A DNA stretch of 35,535 nt from JAVJSD01 sp040219575 (GCA_040219575.1 JAVJSD010000061.1:1-35535); one strand, 5' to 3'; shown: positions 23,851 to 32,051, counted from the first letter of the stretch. Notes: generated by a model from the letters alone, not told the origin. Program-made: numbers and translations.

Positions 23851-24798
23851 ATGCGTCGTGCCAAGATTACCATCGTCGGTGCCGGAAATGTCGGGGCCAC
23901 AACGGCCCATTGGTGTGCCGCGGCCGAGCTCGGGGACATCGTCCTGGTCGATATTCCCCAGACCGAAGGCATGCCCGCCGGCAAGGCGCTCGACCTGATG
24001 GAATCTTCGCCCATCATGGGTTTCGACTCCAACGTCGTGGGAACGAATGAATACGGCCCCACGGCGGGCAGCGACGTGGTGGTCATCACCGCCGGCATTC
24101 CCCGCAAGCCGGGCATGAGCCGCGACGACCTGCTCAGCACGAACGCCAAGATCGTGGCTTCGGTTTCCGAGCAGATCAAGGCCACCAGCCCCGACGCCGT
24201 CGTGATCGTGGTCAGCAATCCCCTCGACGCCATGGTGCAGCAGGCGCAGAAAACGACCGGCTTTCCGCACGCCCGCGTGATGGGACAGGCCGGCGTGCTC
24301 GATACCGCGCGATACCGCACGTTCATCGCCATGGAATTGGGCGTCAGCGTGGAAGACGTTTCGGCGCTGCTGATGGGCGGCCACGGCGACACGATGGTTC
24401 CCCTGCCCAACTACACCTCGGTGGGCGGCATCCCCGTCACGAAACTGATTGGCAAGGAGCGGCTCGACGAGATCGTCGATCGGGCCCGCAAGGGCGGCGC
24501 CGAGATCGTCGGACTATTGAAAACCGGCAGCGCCTATTACGCCCCGGCGGCGGCCGTGGCGCAGATGGTCGAGGCCATCGTCCGCGACAAGAAGCGCGTG
24601 CTCCCCGTCGCCGCCTACTGCGACAAGGAATACGGGGTGGGCGGCTACTATGTCGGCGTGCCCGTGGTGCTCGGTTCGGGCGGGGTCGAGAAGGTGATCG
24701 AACTCGACCTGGTCGACCAGGAAAAGTCCGACTTCCAAAAGAGCATCGACGCCGTCAAGGGACTTGTGGCCACGATGGATGGGTTGATGGCCGGTTAG
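23851..24798 (+). CDS. mdh: Malate dehydrogenase (LDH-like MDH)
   Basis: A 315-residue NAD-dependent enzyme that oxidises malate to oxaloacetate in the citric acid cycle. The NAD-binding start is KITIVGAGNVG with GAGNVG at 10-15. R85 and R91 in AGIPRKPGMSRDDLL are the substrate-binding arginines; Arg at the first position marks malate rather than lactate specificity. D151 and R154 (VLDTARYR) and catalytic H178 (GGHGD) complete the site. I chose the ATG at 23851, 8 bases after GGAGG (23838-23842), over the adjacent in-frame GTG at 23848. It is a single gene; a 7-bp stem-loop (24847-24867) lies downstream. Confidence 0.95.
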   Translation: MRRAKITIVGAGNVGATTAHWCAAAELGDIVLVDIPQTEGMPAGKALDLMESSPIMGFDSNVVGTNEYGPTAGSDVVVITAGIPRKPGMSRDDLLSTNAKIVASVSEQIKATSPDAVVIVVSNPLDAMVQQAQKTTGFPHARVMGQAGVLDTARYRTFIAMELGVSVEDVSALLMGGHGDTMVPLPNYTSVGGIPVTKLIGKERLDEIVDRARKGGAEIVGLLKTGSAYYAPAAAVAQMVEAIVRDKKRVLPVAAYCDKEYGVGGYYVGVPVVLGSGGVEKVIELDLVDQEKSDFQKSIDAVKGLVATMDGLMAG

Positions 24799-24846
24799 AA
24801 ACTGGCGATCGACATCGGACGATCCCACCAGCATTATTCCGCTCCG

Positions 24847-24867
24847 CCGACGTCGCCTGAACGTCGG
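24847..24867. other. Stem-loop downstream of mdh
   Basis: CCGACGT-CGCCTGA-ACGTCGG forms a perfect 7-bp stem 49 bases after the mdh stop codon. There is no T-run after it, so a classical intrinsic terminator is not supported. It could still stabilise the transcript end. Confidence 0.4.
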
Positions 24868-25039
24868 AATCAGCGGTTTCCCACCGAAACGATTCGTCGC
24901 CGCCAAGGTTGACGTTGACAGACTCGCGACGCCTGTCTTACAACGTCGCCAACTTGGCGGAATTGCCGAGAAACGCAAGCTTCGAATCTTGCACACTTCC
25001 CAGATTCCCCACCCTTCCAGCCGAAGGATAAGAACTTCT

Positions 25040-25768
25040 ATGGGCCGACTACAGTTGGGCGTGTTCGGGCCGAAATCAAGCACCTCGCCGACTTCCAGCT
25101 CCGAGATCGGGGCGTTTCAGGGCGGAGGCGATTCTTCGCGGCACATTTTCTTCGTGCCGATGCACTATGAACCCAATTACGCCTACCCACTGGTGGTTTG
25201 GCTGCACGGGACGGGCGACGACGAGAGGCAGCTGATGCGGGTCATGCCGCTGGTCAGCATGCGGAATTACCTGGCGGTTTCGCCGCGGGGCACCGCCAAA
25301 GCCGAGGTGGGATACGACTGGCGGCAGTCCGAGCCCCAAATCGAGTCGGCCCAACAGCGCGTGTTCGCCGCCGTCGAAGACGCCAGAAAACGGTTTCATG
25401 TCGAGCGTCGGCGGGTGTTCATCGCGGGCTATGGCGCCGGCGGAACCATGGCGCTGCGCGTCGCCCTGCGGAATCCGGATTCCTTCGCCGGCGCGCTGAC
25501 CATCGGCGGTCCCTTTCCGGACAGTCACTTGCCCCTGTCGCAACTCGATCAGGTTCGGCGTCTTCCCTTGTTCTTCGCCCAGGGGCGCGAGGCGGAGAGC
25601 TATCCGATGGAGCAGACGTGCCGCGAACTGCGGCTGTTCCATGCGGCGGGGATGAACGCCACGCTCCGACTCTATCCGTGCGGCGACGAATTGACGTCGA
25701 ACATGCTGCACGACATGGACGTGTGGATGATGGAGCACGTGACCGGGGTCGAATCGCCGGTGGAGTGA
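25040..25768 (+). CDS. Alpha/beta-hydrolase (esterase/phospholipase-like) lacking its nucleophile
   Basis: A 242-residue protein from the ATG at 25040, preceded by AAGGATAAG. The fold signature of the carboxylesterase/phospholipase family is clear: PLVVWLHGTGDDERQL (oxyanion loop, 51-65), SPRGTA, GYDWRQ, RVFIAGYGAGGTMALRVALRNPDSFAGALTIGG (nucleophile elbow and following helix) and LRLYPCGDELTSNMLHDMDVWM with D216 and H224. But the elbow reads GYGAGG where active members have G-x-S-x-G; the serine position is Gly132. So it is predicted to be catalytically dead or to use another mechanism. It is probably cytosolic, as no signal peptide is present. It is a single gene, convergent with pstB. Confidence 0.8.
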   Translation: MGRLQLGVFGPKSSTSPTSSSEIGAFQGGGDSSRHIFFVPMHYEPNYAYPLVVWLHGTGDDERQLMRVMPLVSMRNYLAVSPRGTAKAEVGYDWRQSEPQIESAQQRVFAAVEDARKRFHVERRRVFIAGYGAGGTMALRVALRNPDSFAGALTIGGPFPDSHLPLSQLDQVRRLPLFFAQGREAESYPMEQTCRELRLFHAAGMNATLRLYPCGDELTSNMLHDMDVWMMEHVTGVESPVE

Positions 25769-25808
25769 TCGATCGCGGTCGCTTGCAAATGCACTCCAAA
25801 ATCGCGCC

Positions 25809-25831
25809 CCAAGCCGACGACTTGTCGTCGT
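25809..25831. repeat. Second copy of the 23-nt CGACGAC palindrome
   Basis: CCAAGCCGACGAC-TTGTCGTCGT is an exact inverted match to 2445-2467. It lies in the 87-base gap between the convergent esterase-like and pstB genes. The inner palindrome CGACGAC-TT-GTCGTCG could fold on either strand. No T-run follows. Confidence 0.6.
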
Positions 25832-25855
25832 GCTATCTCCTGCACTTGCCTGCCT

Positions 25856-26710
25856 CTACCCGAAGCGGCCGGTGATGTAGTTCTCGGTCCGCTTGTTCTG
25901 CGGCCGGGTGAAGATGTTCTTGGTGGCGCCGAATTCGATGAGATCGCCCTCGTACATGAAGGCGGTATAGTCCGACGTGCGGGCCGCTTGCTGCATATTG
26001 TGCGTCACGATGACGATCGTGAACTCCTGACGCAGTTCGGCGATCAACTCTTCGATTGCGTCGGTCGAACGCGGGTCGAGCGCGGAGCAGGGTTCGTCCA
26101 TCAACAGCACCTCGGGCCCCACGGCGATGGCCCGGGCGATGCACAACCGCTGCTGTTGCCCGCCGCTGAGGCCGAGGGCCGGCTTGCGGAGACGGTCCTT
26201 AACTTCTTTCCACAGGGCCGCTTTCTTGAGCGACCACTCGACCAGATCGTCGAGTTCGGCGCGCGACACGCGAAGGTGCATCCGCGGCCCGAAGGCGACG
26301 TTGTCGTACACCGTTTTGGGAAACGGGTTGGGCTTCTGGAACACCATCCCCACGCGGCGCCGCAGATCCACGACGTCGGTCGTTCGCGACAGCACGTCGA
26401 GCTCGTGCATCTTCAGCATGCCGGCGGCGCGGGCCTCGGGCACGATGTCGTTCATGCGGTTGATCCACCGCAGCAGCGTGCTCTTGCCGCAGCCGCTGGG
26501 CCCGATGAAGGCGGTGACGTTCTTTTCGGGGATGTGGATGTTGACCGCGTGAATCGCCTGGAACTCGCCGTACCAGGCATTGAAATCGGCCATGTGCACG
26601 GCGCTGACGCCGTCCGCGCCCGCCTCGACCAGCGCCTCGGCTTCCGAGGCGGGCGGAGTCTTCGGCGCGGCTGGTTCTCGTTCGTTCAATTGCGGCGATG
26701 CTTCAGTCAT
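25856..26710 (-). CDS. pstB: Phosphate ABC transporter ATP-binding protein PstB
   Basis: A 284-residue ATPase that powers high-affinity phosphate import. The Walker A motif is GPSGCGKST (70-78). The PstB-specific stretch RWINRMNDIVPEARAAG follows. The Q-loop is MVFQKPNPFPKTVYDNVAFGPR, the signature LSGGQQQRLCIARAIA (181-196), Walker B VLLMDEPCSALDP, and the switch His VTHNMQQAAR. The N-terminal ~35 residues are an extra Ala/Glu-rich extension. It is the last gene of pstSCAB; no phoU follows. pstA ends 32 bases upstream. Confidence 0.97.
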   Translation of the reverse strand: MTEASPQLNEREPAAPKTPPASEAEALVEAGADGVSAVHMADFNAWYGEFQAIHAVNIHIPEKNVTAFIGPSGCGKSTLLRWINRMNDIVPEARAAGMLKMHELDVLSRTTDVVDLRRRVGMVFQKPNPFPKTVYDNVAFGPRMHLRVSRAELDDLVEWSLKKAALWKEVKDRLRKPALGLSGGQQQRLCIARAIAVGPEVLLMDEPCSALDPRSTDAIEELIAELRQEFTIVIVTHNMQQAARTSDYTAFMYEGDLIEFGATKNIFTRPQNKRTENYITGRFG

Positions 26711-26742
26711 ATGCTATTCGGGGGGGCGGGCGTCGGAGCAAT

Positions 26743-27957
26743 TCAGGTCAGCGGCTTCTGCATCTTGTGTCGAATGAGAACGGCCACCGCGTTGAACGCC
26801 AGCAACATCGCCAGCAGTACGATAATACCGCTGGCGGCGAGCGAATGAAACGCGGCCTGCGGGCGGGAGGCCCAGGTGAAAATCTGCAGTGGCATGACGG
26901 AGAAGTCGTCCATCAAGTTGCCGGGGGCAGAGCCGATGTACACGATGCCGGCGATCATCAGGATGGGGGCCGCCTCGCCGATGGCGCGGCTCATCGCCAG
27001 AATCGCCCCGGTCATGATGCCGGGAACCGCCGCCGGGAGCGTGATGTGCCACACCACCTGCCAGGGCGTCGAACCCATTCCGAGCGCCCCGGCGCGGAGC
27101 GAGTCGGGTACGGCCCGCAGCGCCTCCTGCGTGGAGATGATGACGATCGGGAGCACCACCAGCATCAGCGTCAGCGATCCGGCCAGCACGCCCCGGCCAA
27201 AGGGAATGCGGATGAAGTACCACGACTTGCGGCTCACGCGGCCCGGCTCCGAGTCGGTGAAGAACGTCCGCTTCATGTTTTTCTGATTCGCCGGGTCGTT
27301 GAAGTCGAACGTCTGCCGGTCGGCCACGATCATCTTGAACGGCTGACCGGACGAGGTGTAAGCGGTCATCCCGTCGCGGGGCTCCGTTTCCGGCGCTTGC
27401 GGGCCGGAGACGGGGACGAACGCCACCAGGTCGCCCTCGCTGACGAATTGATCGTAGTAGCTTGCGCCGAGCTCCAGTACGGGATCGTTCACCGAGCCAA
27501 ACAGGCCGAACATCGCCACGAAGGCCGTCAGCCCGATGATGCCGTACACCACCGAGGGGACGCCGGCCAGGTTGGCGATGTTCAACTGCAAAAAGCCGTG
27601 CAGCCACCGTAGGACGATGTTTCGCGGCTTGAACTCCTCAAGCAGCACGGCCGTGGCGACGCCGACCGGCAGCGTCATGAAGGCGCACACCGCGCACACC
27701 CAGATGGTGCCGCCCAGCGACGGCCCGATGCCCGCTTCGGCCGGCTCGGGGCCGGGCGCCGCGATCAGGAATTGGAAACTGAGGAACCTCACTCCTTCAA
27801 AGGTGATGGCCGACAACAGCAAGGCGAGCACCACCAGCGAAAGACACGCGATGATCACGCAGGCTACGGCGAACGCTTGATCCAGCTTGCGGCGTTGCTC
27901 GCTCGATTTCCGCGCACACTCCTGCGGGCGTGTCGTAGGTAGATCGCCGCCCTTCAT
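26743..27957 (-). CDS. pstA: Phosphate ABC transporter permease PstA with extra periplasmic domain
   Basis: A 404-residue inner-membrane protein, against about 280-300 for typical PstA. The ATG at 27957 is preferred: GAGG lies 7-8 bases before it, and the pstC stop codon is 13 bases upstream. The conserved core is present, including NLAGVPSVVYGIIGL and the EAA loop EALRAVPDSLRAGALGMGSTPWQVVWHITLPAAVPGI, then the SRAIGEAAPILMIAG membrane segment. The extra length is an insertion of about 90 residues at 157-248 (SVNDPVLELGASYYDQFVSEGD to RTFFTDSEPGRVSRKSW), predicted to face the periplasm. With PstC it forms the channel. Confidence 0.94.
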   Translation of the reverse strand: MKGGDLPTTRPQECARKSSEQRRKLDQAFAVACVIIACLSLVVLALLLSAITFEGVRFLSFQFLIAAPGPEPAEAGIGPSLGGTIWVCAVCAFMTLPVGVATAVLLEEFKPRNIVLRWLHGFLQLNIANLAGVPSVVYGIIGLTAFVAMFGLFGSVNDPVLELGASYYDQFVSEGDLVAFVPVSGPQAPETEPRDGMTAYTSSGQPFKMIVADRQTFDFNDPANQKNMKRTFFTDSEPGRVSRKSWYFIRIPFGRGVLAGSLTLMLVVLPIVIISTQEALRAVPDSLRAGALGMGSTPWQVVWHITLPAAVPGIMTGAILAMSRAIGEAAPILMIAGIVYIGSAPGNLMDDFSVMPLQIFTWASRPQAAFHSLAASGIIVLLAMLLAFNAVAVLIRHKMQKPLT

Positions 27958-27970
27958 TGGCAAGCCTCGT

Positions 27971-28954
27971 TCATTGGTAAGCCTCACGAAACCGCTTGCG
28001 AATCAATTGTCCCATCACGGTCAGCGAGAATGTGATGACGAACAACGTGGCCGCCACCGCATACAGCGAGAAGTAGGCGACGTCGAAGTTGCTGAGGTCT
28101 CCCGAGGCCATCTGCACCATGAAGCCGGTCATCGTCTGAATCGAATCCCGCGGATCGACCGTCAGCCGGGGCGTGTTTCCCGCCGCGAGCGCCACGATCA
28201 TCGTTTCGCCGATCGCACGGGCGATGGCGAGCAGGAACGCCGAAATGATGCCCGACAGCGCGGCGGGAAGCACGATCTTCAGAGAGACATCGAACCGGGT
28301 GCCGCCCAGGCCGTAGCCGCCCTCGCGCAGGCTGCGGGGCACGGCCCGCAGGGCGTCTTCCGAAAGCGAACTGACGGTCGGCAGGCAGAGGATTCCAACG
28401 GCGATGCCCGCGCTGAAGGCGTTGTAGACGTTAAACCCCTCGTCGATGAACTTCAGCGCGGGGGTGAGCACCGTGAGCGCGAAGAAGCCGTACACCACCG
28501 TGGGAATGCCGGCCAGAACCTCGAGCGTGGGCTTGAGGAACGCGCGGACGGTGCGGGGGGCGTATTCGCTGAGGTAAATGGCGGTGATCAATCCCAGCGG
28601 CAAGGCGAACGCCATCGCCACGGCCGTCACCAAGAGCGTGCCGCAGATCAACGACCAGATGCCGAAGTGCCGCGTCCCGCCGGCCGACGTCGCGCTCCAA
28701 TTCGCCGAGGTGAAAAACTCCACCGCGCTGACGCGATAGACATCGCCGTTCTCTTCCGGAAACGGCTTCGTGAAAAACACGAAGGTCTCGCTGAACAGGA
28801 CCACCACGATCGCAACGGTGACGAGAATCGAGAAAACGGCGCAGGCGATCAAGCTGGCCCGGATCAAGGATTCCTTGATCCGCTGGGTTCGGCGCGGTCG
28901 TAGCGACGCCGTCGCCGCGGGACGGGCGACATCCGCCTTTGCCATGGTTGCCAT
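27971..28954 (-). CDS. pstC: Phosphate ABC transporter permease PstC
   Basis: A 327-residue inner-membrane permease. It shows the PstC membrane pattern and conserved stretches LPLGLITAIYLSEYAPRTVRAFLKPTLEVLAGIPTVVYGFFAL, the EAA loop EDALRAVPRSLREGGYGLGGTRFDVSLKIVLPAALSGI, and AIARAIGETMIVALAAG. A periplasmic loop (VYRVSAVEFFTSANWSATSAGGTRHFG) is of normal PstC size. The first ATG (28954) is used; a second at 28945 is possible, and neither has a strong Shine-Dalgarno. pstS ends 67 bases upstream. Confidence 0.95.
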   Translation of the reverse strand: MATMAKADVARPAATASLRPRRTQRIKESLIRASLIACAVFSILVTVAIVVVLFSETFVFFTKPFPEENGDVYRVSAVEFFTSANWSATSAGGTRHFGIWSLICGTLLVTAVAMAFALPLGLITAIYLSEYAPRTVRAFLKPTLEVLAGIPTVVYGFFALTVLTPALKFIDEGFNVYNAFSAGIAVGILCLPTVSSLSEDALRAVPRSLREGGYGLGGTRFDVSLKIVLPAALSGIISAFLLAIARAIGETMIVALAAGNTPRLTVDPRDSIQTMTGFMVQMASGDLSNFDVAYFSLYAVAATLFVITFSLTVMGQLIRKRFREAYQ

Positions 28955-29021
28955 ACGTGCGAGCGACCTCTGTTCTCGTTTCGCCGGGGAAAGGGCGTCA
29001 CGCGGCGGTCGGAAGTCCCGA

Positions 29022-30122
29022 TCAGCTTCCTGCGTTCAGGTTTTCCTCGACGTACACTTCCACCACGGGGCCGGCCCGCTTCTCGCCGTCGTCGGTTAAA
29101 TAGTGCGTGCCGCTGAGCCGCTTCTGGTAGTGCTCGAAGGCGCGGTCGTAAACGGATTTCGGCAGGGGCACGTAGCCCACCTTCTCGGCCATTTCCGGAG
29201 CGTGCTCGAGCGAGAACTCGACGAACTGCTTCATCTCCGGACGCTTCAGCGAATCGACCTTCACGTAAATGAACAGCGGGCGGCTGAACGGAGCGTAGGA
29301 GCCGTTTTCGATCGTCTCGGGAGTAGGAGAGACCGGCTTCCCCTCGGGATTGACGATCGGCACGGCGCGAAGTTTTTTCTGATTCTCGAAGAAGTACGCC
29401 GCGCCGAAGTAGCCGATCGCCGACGCCTGCCCCGCCACGCCAGTCACCAGCACGCTGTCGTCTTCGGCGTAGGTGATTCCCTGTCGGAAGGCGGCTTGTT
29501 CTTCGGACAGGCCGTCGGTGACCACTTCCTTAAAATAGTCGAACGTGCCGGAGTCGGTTCCCGGCGAAAAGATCTCGATCTTCTGTTCCGGCCAGGAGGC
29601 GTCCACGTCCTTCCAGGTGTTCGCGCCGCCGGTGAGGAAGATCTTCTGAATTTGCTCCACGGTCAACTGTTTCACAAAGTCATTGCTGGGATGGACCACG
29701 ATCGTCAGGCCGTCGTAGGCGATCGGGAGTTCGATGAACGAAACGCCGTTCTCCTGGCACTCTTTGAATTCGGAATCCTTGATGGGGCGGGAAGCGTTCG
29801 AGACGTCGGTTTCGCCTTGGGTGAACCGCTTGAACCCGCCGCCGGTGCCCGACAGTCCCAGCGGAGTCTTGACATTCGGGAACTCATTCTTGAATGCGTC
29901 GCAGATCGCCTCGGCCATGGGGTAGACCGTACTCGAGCCGTCGAGGCGAATGGTGCCCTGAAGTTCCGCCAGTCCGCCGCCGTCGGTCGTCTCGCCGCCC
30001 AGTTCGTCGTCGCTTCCCAAGTCGGACGTTTCGGTCGGAGCACAACCGCCGCCCAACGCGAGAGCGACCACCAGGGGAACGGTCTTGAGCCATAACGGCA
30101 GGCCCGCCATGCGGTTATCCAT
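29022..30122 (-). CDS. pstS: Phosphate-binding lipoprotein PstS
   Basis: A 366-residue protein from the ATG at 30122; a longer TTG-started version would add 8 residues. A lipoprotein signal ends LALGGGC (C27), so it is anchored to a membrane by lipid. A Gly/Asp/Glu-rich linker then leads to the binding fold: RLDGSSTVYPMAEAICDAF, GLSGTGGGFKRFTQGETDVSNASRPI (phosphate-binding loop), FSPGTDSGTFDYF and GYFGAAYFFENQKKLRAVP. It delivers phosphate to PstCA. It is first in the operon; a candidate Pho box lies 78-106 bases upstream. Confidence 0.95.
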   Translation of the reverse strand: MDNRMAGLPLWLKTVPLVVALALGGGCAPTETSDLGSDDELGGETTDGGGLAELQGTIRLDGSSTVYPMAEAICDAFKNEFPNVKTPLGLSGTGGGFKRFTQGETDVSNASRPIKDSEFKECQENGVSFIELPIAYDGLTIVVHPSNDFVKQLTVEQIQKIFLTGGANTWKDVDASWPEQKIEIFSPGTDSGTFDYFKEVVTDGLSEEQAAFRQGITYAEDDSVLVTGVAGQASAIGYFGAAYFFENQKKLRAVPIVNPEGKPVSPTPETIENGSYAPFSRPLFIYVKVDSLKRPEMKQFVEFSLEHAPEMAEKVGYVPLPKSVYDRAFEHYQKRLSGTHYLTDDGEKRAGPVVEVYVEENLNAGS

Positions 30123-30199
30123 CTTCGAGTGTTCCTTCGGATGCAAGAACTACGGGAATATTCAACTGCTCAACTTCCGCGCGTATCATCCGCCTTGAT

Positions 30200-30228
30200 T
30201 GCGAAGATTGCATGAAGAAACGATGAAG
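30200..30228 (-). promoter_or_regulatory. Candidate Pho box upstream of pstS
   Basis: On the minus strand, three 7-bp units sit at an 11-bp period: CTTCATC (30228-30222), CTTCATG (30217-30211) and CTTCGCA (30206-30200), separated by 4-bp spacers GTTT and CAAT. This is the layout of PhoB/PhoP/SphR boxes (7-bp direct repeats, 4-bp spacers). A -10-like TGATAC (30188-30183) begins 11 bases past the last unit, as expected when the box replaces the -35. The match is by spacing rather than exact consensus. Confidence 0.5.
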
Positions 30229-30425
30229 GCGAGGTCAAATCGCACCGCAATTCTCGCAAGTTGTGTTTTAGTAATAGGTTAAGTGCTATATGAGGCTGTG
30301 TTTCGGGAGCGGTGAAATTCGCTGTACAAGGGACTGCCAGTCCGCTGTCGGCATCGAGCGTCGAGGAAGTGTCGATCGTACGGCCTTGAGGGCCAATGCA
30401 CCCAGCGCCTCCTGCACAACTTTCC

Positions 30426-30454
30426 TTGACCTTTCACGCCAAGTCGTTTATGGT
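30426..30454 (+). promoter_or_regulatory. Candidate promoter of the DUF1501 gene
   Basis: TTGACC (30426-30431) and TATGGT (30449-30454) are separated by 17 bases. They lie about 80 bases before the ATG. This is a reasonable sigma-70-type match. Confidence 0.45.
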
Positions 30455-30533
30455 GCCGATTGTATCTACATATGTTTATGCATCCCGCCAGTTGCCCCAC
30501 CTGCCTGCCCCCCCAGCATTACGGAGAGAGAGC

Positions 30534-31859
30534 ATGCTCGAAATCACAGGAAACAAGATCGAAAATTGCGAGGGACTGTCGCGGCGCACCCTGCTGAAGG
30601 TCGGCGCCTTGGGACTGGGCGGCCTGACGCTGCCGCAACTGCTGGCTTGGCGGTCGGCGGCGCGGGCGGCTGGAAAATCCATGCCGGAAACGTCGGTGAT
30701 CTTCGTCGAAATGGCCGGCGGACCGACGCACATGGAAACGTACGATCCCAAGCCGGATTCGCCGATCGAGTACCGCGGTCCGCTCGGGGTGACGCCCACC
30801 ACCACGCCAGGCGTCTACTTCAGCGAACTGATGCAGCAGCAGGCCAAGGCGTTCGACAAGCTGGCGGTGATTCGTTCGATTCACCACGACTCGTCGAGCC
30901 ACGGCACGTCGGCCCACCTGACCCAAACCGGCTACTACCTGCGGAATAACCAAAACCGCAGCAACGACATGCCGTGCGCCGGTTCGGTGGCGTCGCGCGT
31001 CAAAGGCGCCAGCGCCCCGGGCATCCCGGCGTATGTGGCGCTCGGACGGACGATGCGTTTCGGCGAGGCAGCCTATCTCGGCAAGGCGTTCAACCCGTTT
31101 GTCGTTTCCCGCGATCCCAGCGCCAGCAATTTCCAGGTCGACAATCTCGATCTGGTCAGCGGACTGACGTCGAATCGGATCGACGGCCGTCGAAATCTGC
31201 TGGATCAACTCGACTCCAGCCGCAGGCTCCGCGACACCGAGGGGGTTTCGGAATCGGTCGATCAATTCACGACCGGCGCGTACGAGATGGTGACCAGCGG
31301 CCGGGCCCTGGAGGCCTTCCAGATCGACAAGGAGCCGGACGCGGCTCGCGATCGCTACGGCCGCAATCAGACCGGCCAGTCGATGCTGCTGGCCCGACGC
31401 CTCGTCGAGGCGGGCGTGACGTTCGTTTCGATTCGCACCGGAAGCTGGGACGACCACAACGGCATCGAGAAGCGGATGAAAGACAAAGGGCCCAGCTTCG
31501 ACCAAGGGCTGGCCGCGCTCATCGAAGACCTGCACCAGCGTGGCCGAGATCGCGACGTGATGGTGGTGGCGATGGGCGAGTTCGGCCGTACGCCCCGCAT
31601 CAACAACAACGCGGGCCGCGATCACTGGGGCCGCGTGATGAGCGTGATGATGGCCGGCGGCGGACTGCGGACCGGCCAGATCATCGGCCGCTCGAACAAC
31701 AAGGGCGAAGTGCCGCAGGACAACCCCTACCGGCCCGAGAATGTGTTGGCGATGGTCTACCGCCACCTGGGCATCGACACCAAGATGACCTTCCCCGACC
31801 TGGCGGGACGTCCGCGCTACATCCTTGAGGACGACGCGCTGATCCACGAACTCGTGTAG
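30534..31859 (+). CDS. Tat-exported DUF1501 domain protein
   Basis: A 441-residue protein with a twin-arginine signal (LSRRTLLKVGALGLGGLTLPQLLAW, R17-R18). The mature domain starts SVIFVEMAGGPTHMETYDPKP and includes VIRSIHHDSSSHGTSAHLTQTGYY, VSIRTGSWDDHNGIEKRMKDKGPSFDQGLAALIEDL, and MGEFGRTPRINNNAGRDHWGRVMSVMMAGGGLRTGQIIGRS. These are DUF1501 hallmarks; the fold is in the alkaline-phosphatase/sulfatase superfamily. The family is hugely expanded in planctomycetes, usually next to a DUF1549/DUF1553 cytochrome-like partner, which is absent here. The ATG at 30534 has GGAG about 8 bases before it. A strong terminator follows 47 bases after the stop codon. Confidence 0.94.
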   Translation: MLEITGNKIENCEGLSRRTLLKVGALGLGGLTLPQLLAWRSAARAAGKSMPETSVIFVEMAGGPTHMETYDPKPDSPIEYRGPLGVTPTTTPGVYFSELMQQQAKAFDKLAVIRSIHHDSSSHGTSAHLTQTGYYLRNNQNRSNDMPCAGSVASRVKGASAPGIPAYVALGRTMRFGEAAYLGKAFNPFVVSRDPSASNFQVDNLDLVSGLTSNRIDGRRNLLDQLDSSRRLRDTEGVSESVDQFTTGAYEMVTSGRALEAFQIDKEPDAARDRYGRNQTGQSMLLARRLVEAGVTFVSIRTGSWDDHNGIEKRMKDKGPSFDQGLAALIEDLHQRGRDRDVMVVAMGEFGRTPRINNNAGRDHWGRVMSVMMAGGGLRTGQIIGRSNNKGEVPQDNPYRPENVLAMVYRHLGIDTKMTFPDLAGRPRYILEDDALIHELV

Positions 31860-31906
31860 CCCGCGCAGCAACGCGTGTCGCGCACAACAACGCCAGACGA
31901 CCATCG

Positions 31907-31946
31907 AACTCACCCCCGCGCGGAATCGCACGGGGGTGAGTTTTTT
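31907..31946 (+). terminator. Intrinsic terminator of the DUF1501 gene
   Basis: AACTCACCCCCG (31907-31918) pairs perfectly with CGGGGGTGAGTT (31931-31942) across a 12-base loop, followed by a run ending TTTTTT. A 12-bp GC-rich stem plus T-run makes this a strong rho-independent terminator. Confidence 0.9.
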
Positions 31947-31982
31947 CATTTCCTGTGTGGTGAATCGGCCGCCAATTCACGC

Positions 31983-32048
31983 CGCCAATTCACCACCACC
32001 CCGGGGGACGTCCCTGCAACAATGGTGAATTGGCGCGGTGAATTCACC
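31983..32048. repeat. 13-bp inverted repeat and GGTGAATT palindrome cluster
   Basis: CGCCAATTCACCA (31983-31995) is a perfect inverted match to TGGTGAATTGGCG (32023-32035). The intervening loop contains CCCCGGGG and GGGACGTCCC palindromes. GGTGAATTCACC at 32037-32048 follows, and another half-copy (GTGGTGAATCGGCCGCCAATTCAC) precedes at about 31957-31980. The same octamer therefore occurs about five times in 95 bases. Confidence 0.7.
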
Positions 32049-32051
32049 ACC

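Larger units (their letters stand above)
30123..30533. other. Divergent control region between pstS and the DUF1501 gene
   Basis: These 411 bases contain no gene. They are AT-richer than their surroundings. They hold a candidate Pho box for pstS and a sigma-70-type promoter candidate for the DUF1501 gene, both annotated separately. Confidence 0.6.

Noticed and set aside
24950..24995. tRNA-Leu-like fragment (TGGCGGAATTG, then a GCAAG/CTTGC stem)
   Set aside because: It resembles a D arm and an anticodon arm, but the loop has 8 bases, no acceptor stem pairs, and no T arm follows. Chance or a remnant too poor to call.
25809..25831. Bidirectional intrinsic terminator between the esterase-like gene and pstB
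   Set aside because: A good palindrome lies in the right place, but there is no T-run on either side and the same 23-mer occurs elsewhere next to a start codon, so it is better called a repeat.
30519..31949. 476-residue leftward frame opposite the DUF1501 gene
   Set aside because: Shadow frame; it runs through the divergent terminator and lacks any family signature.
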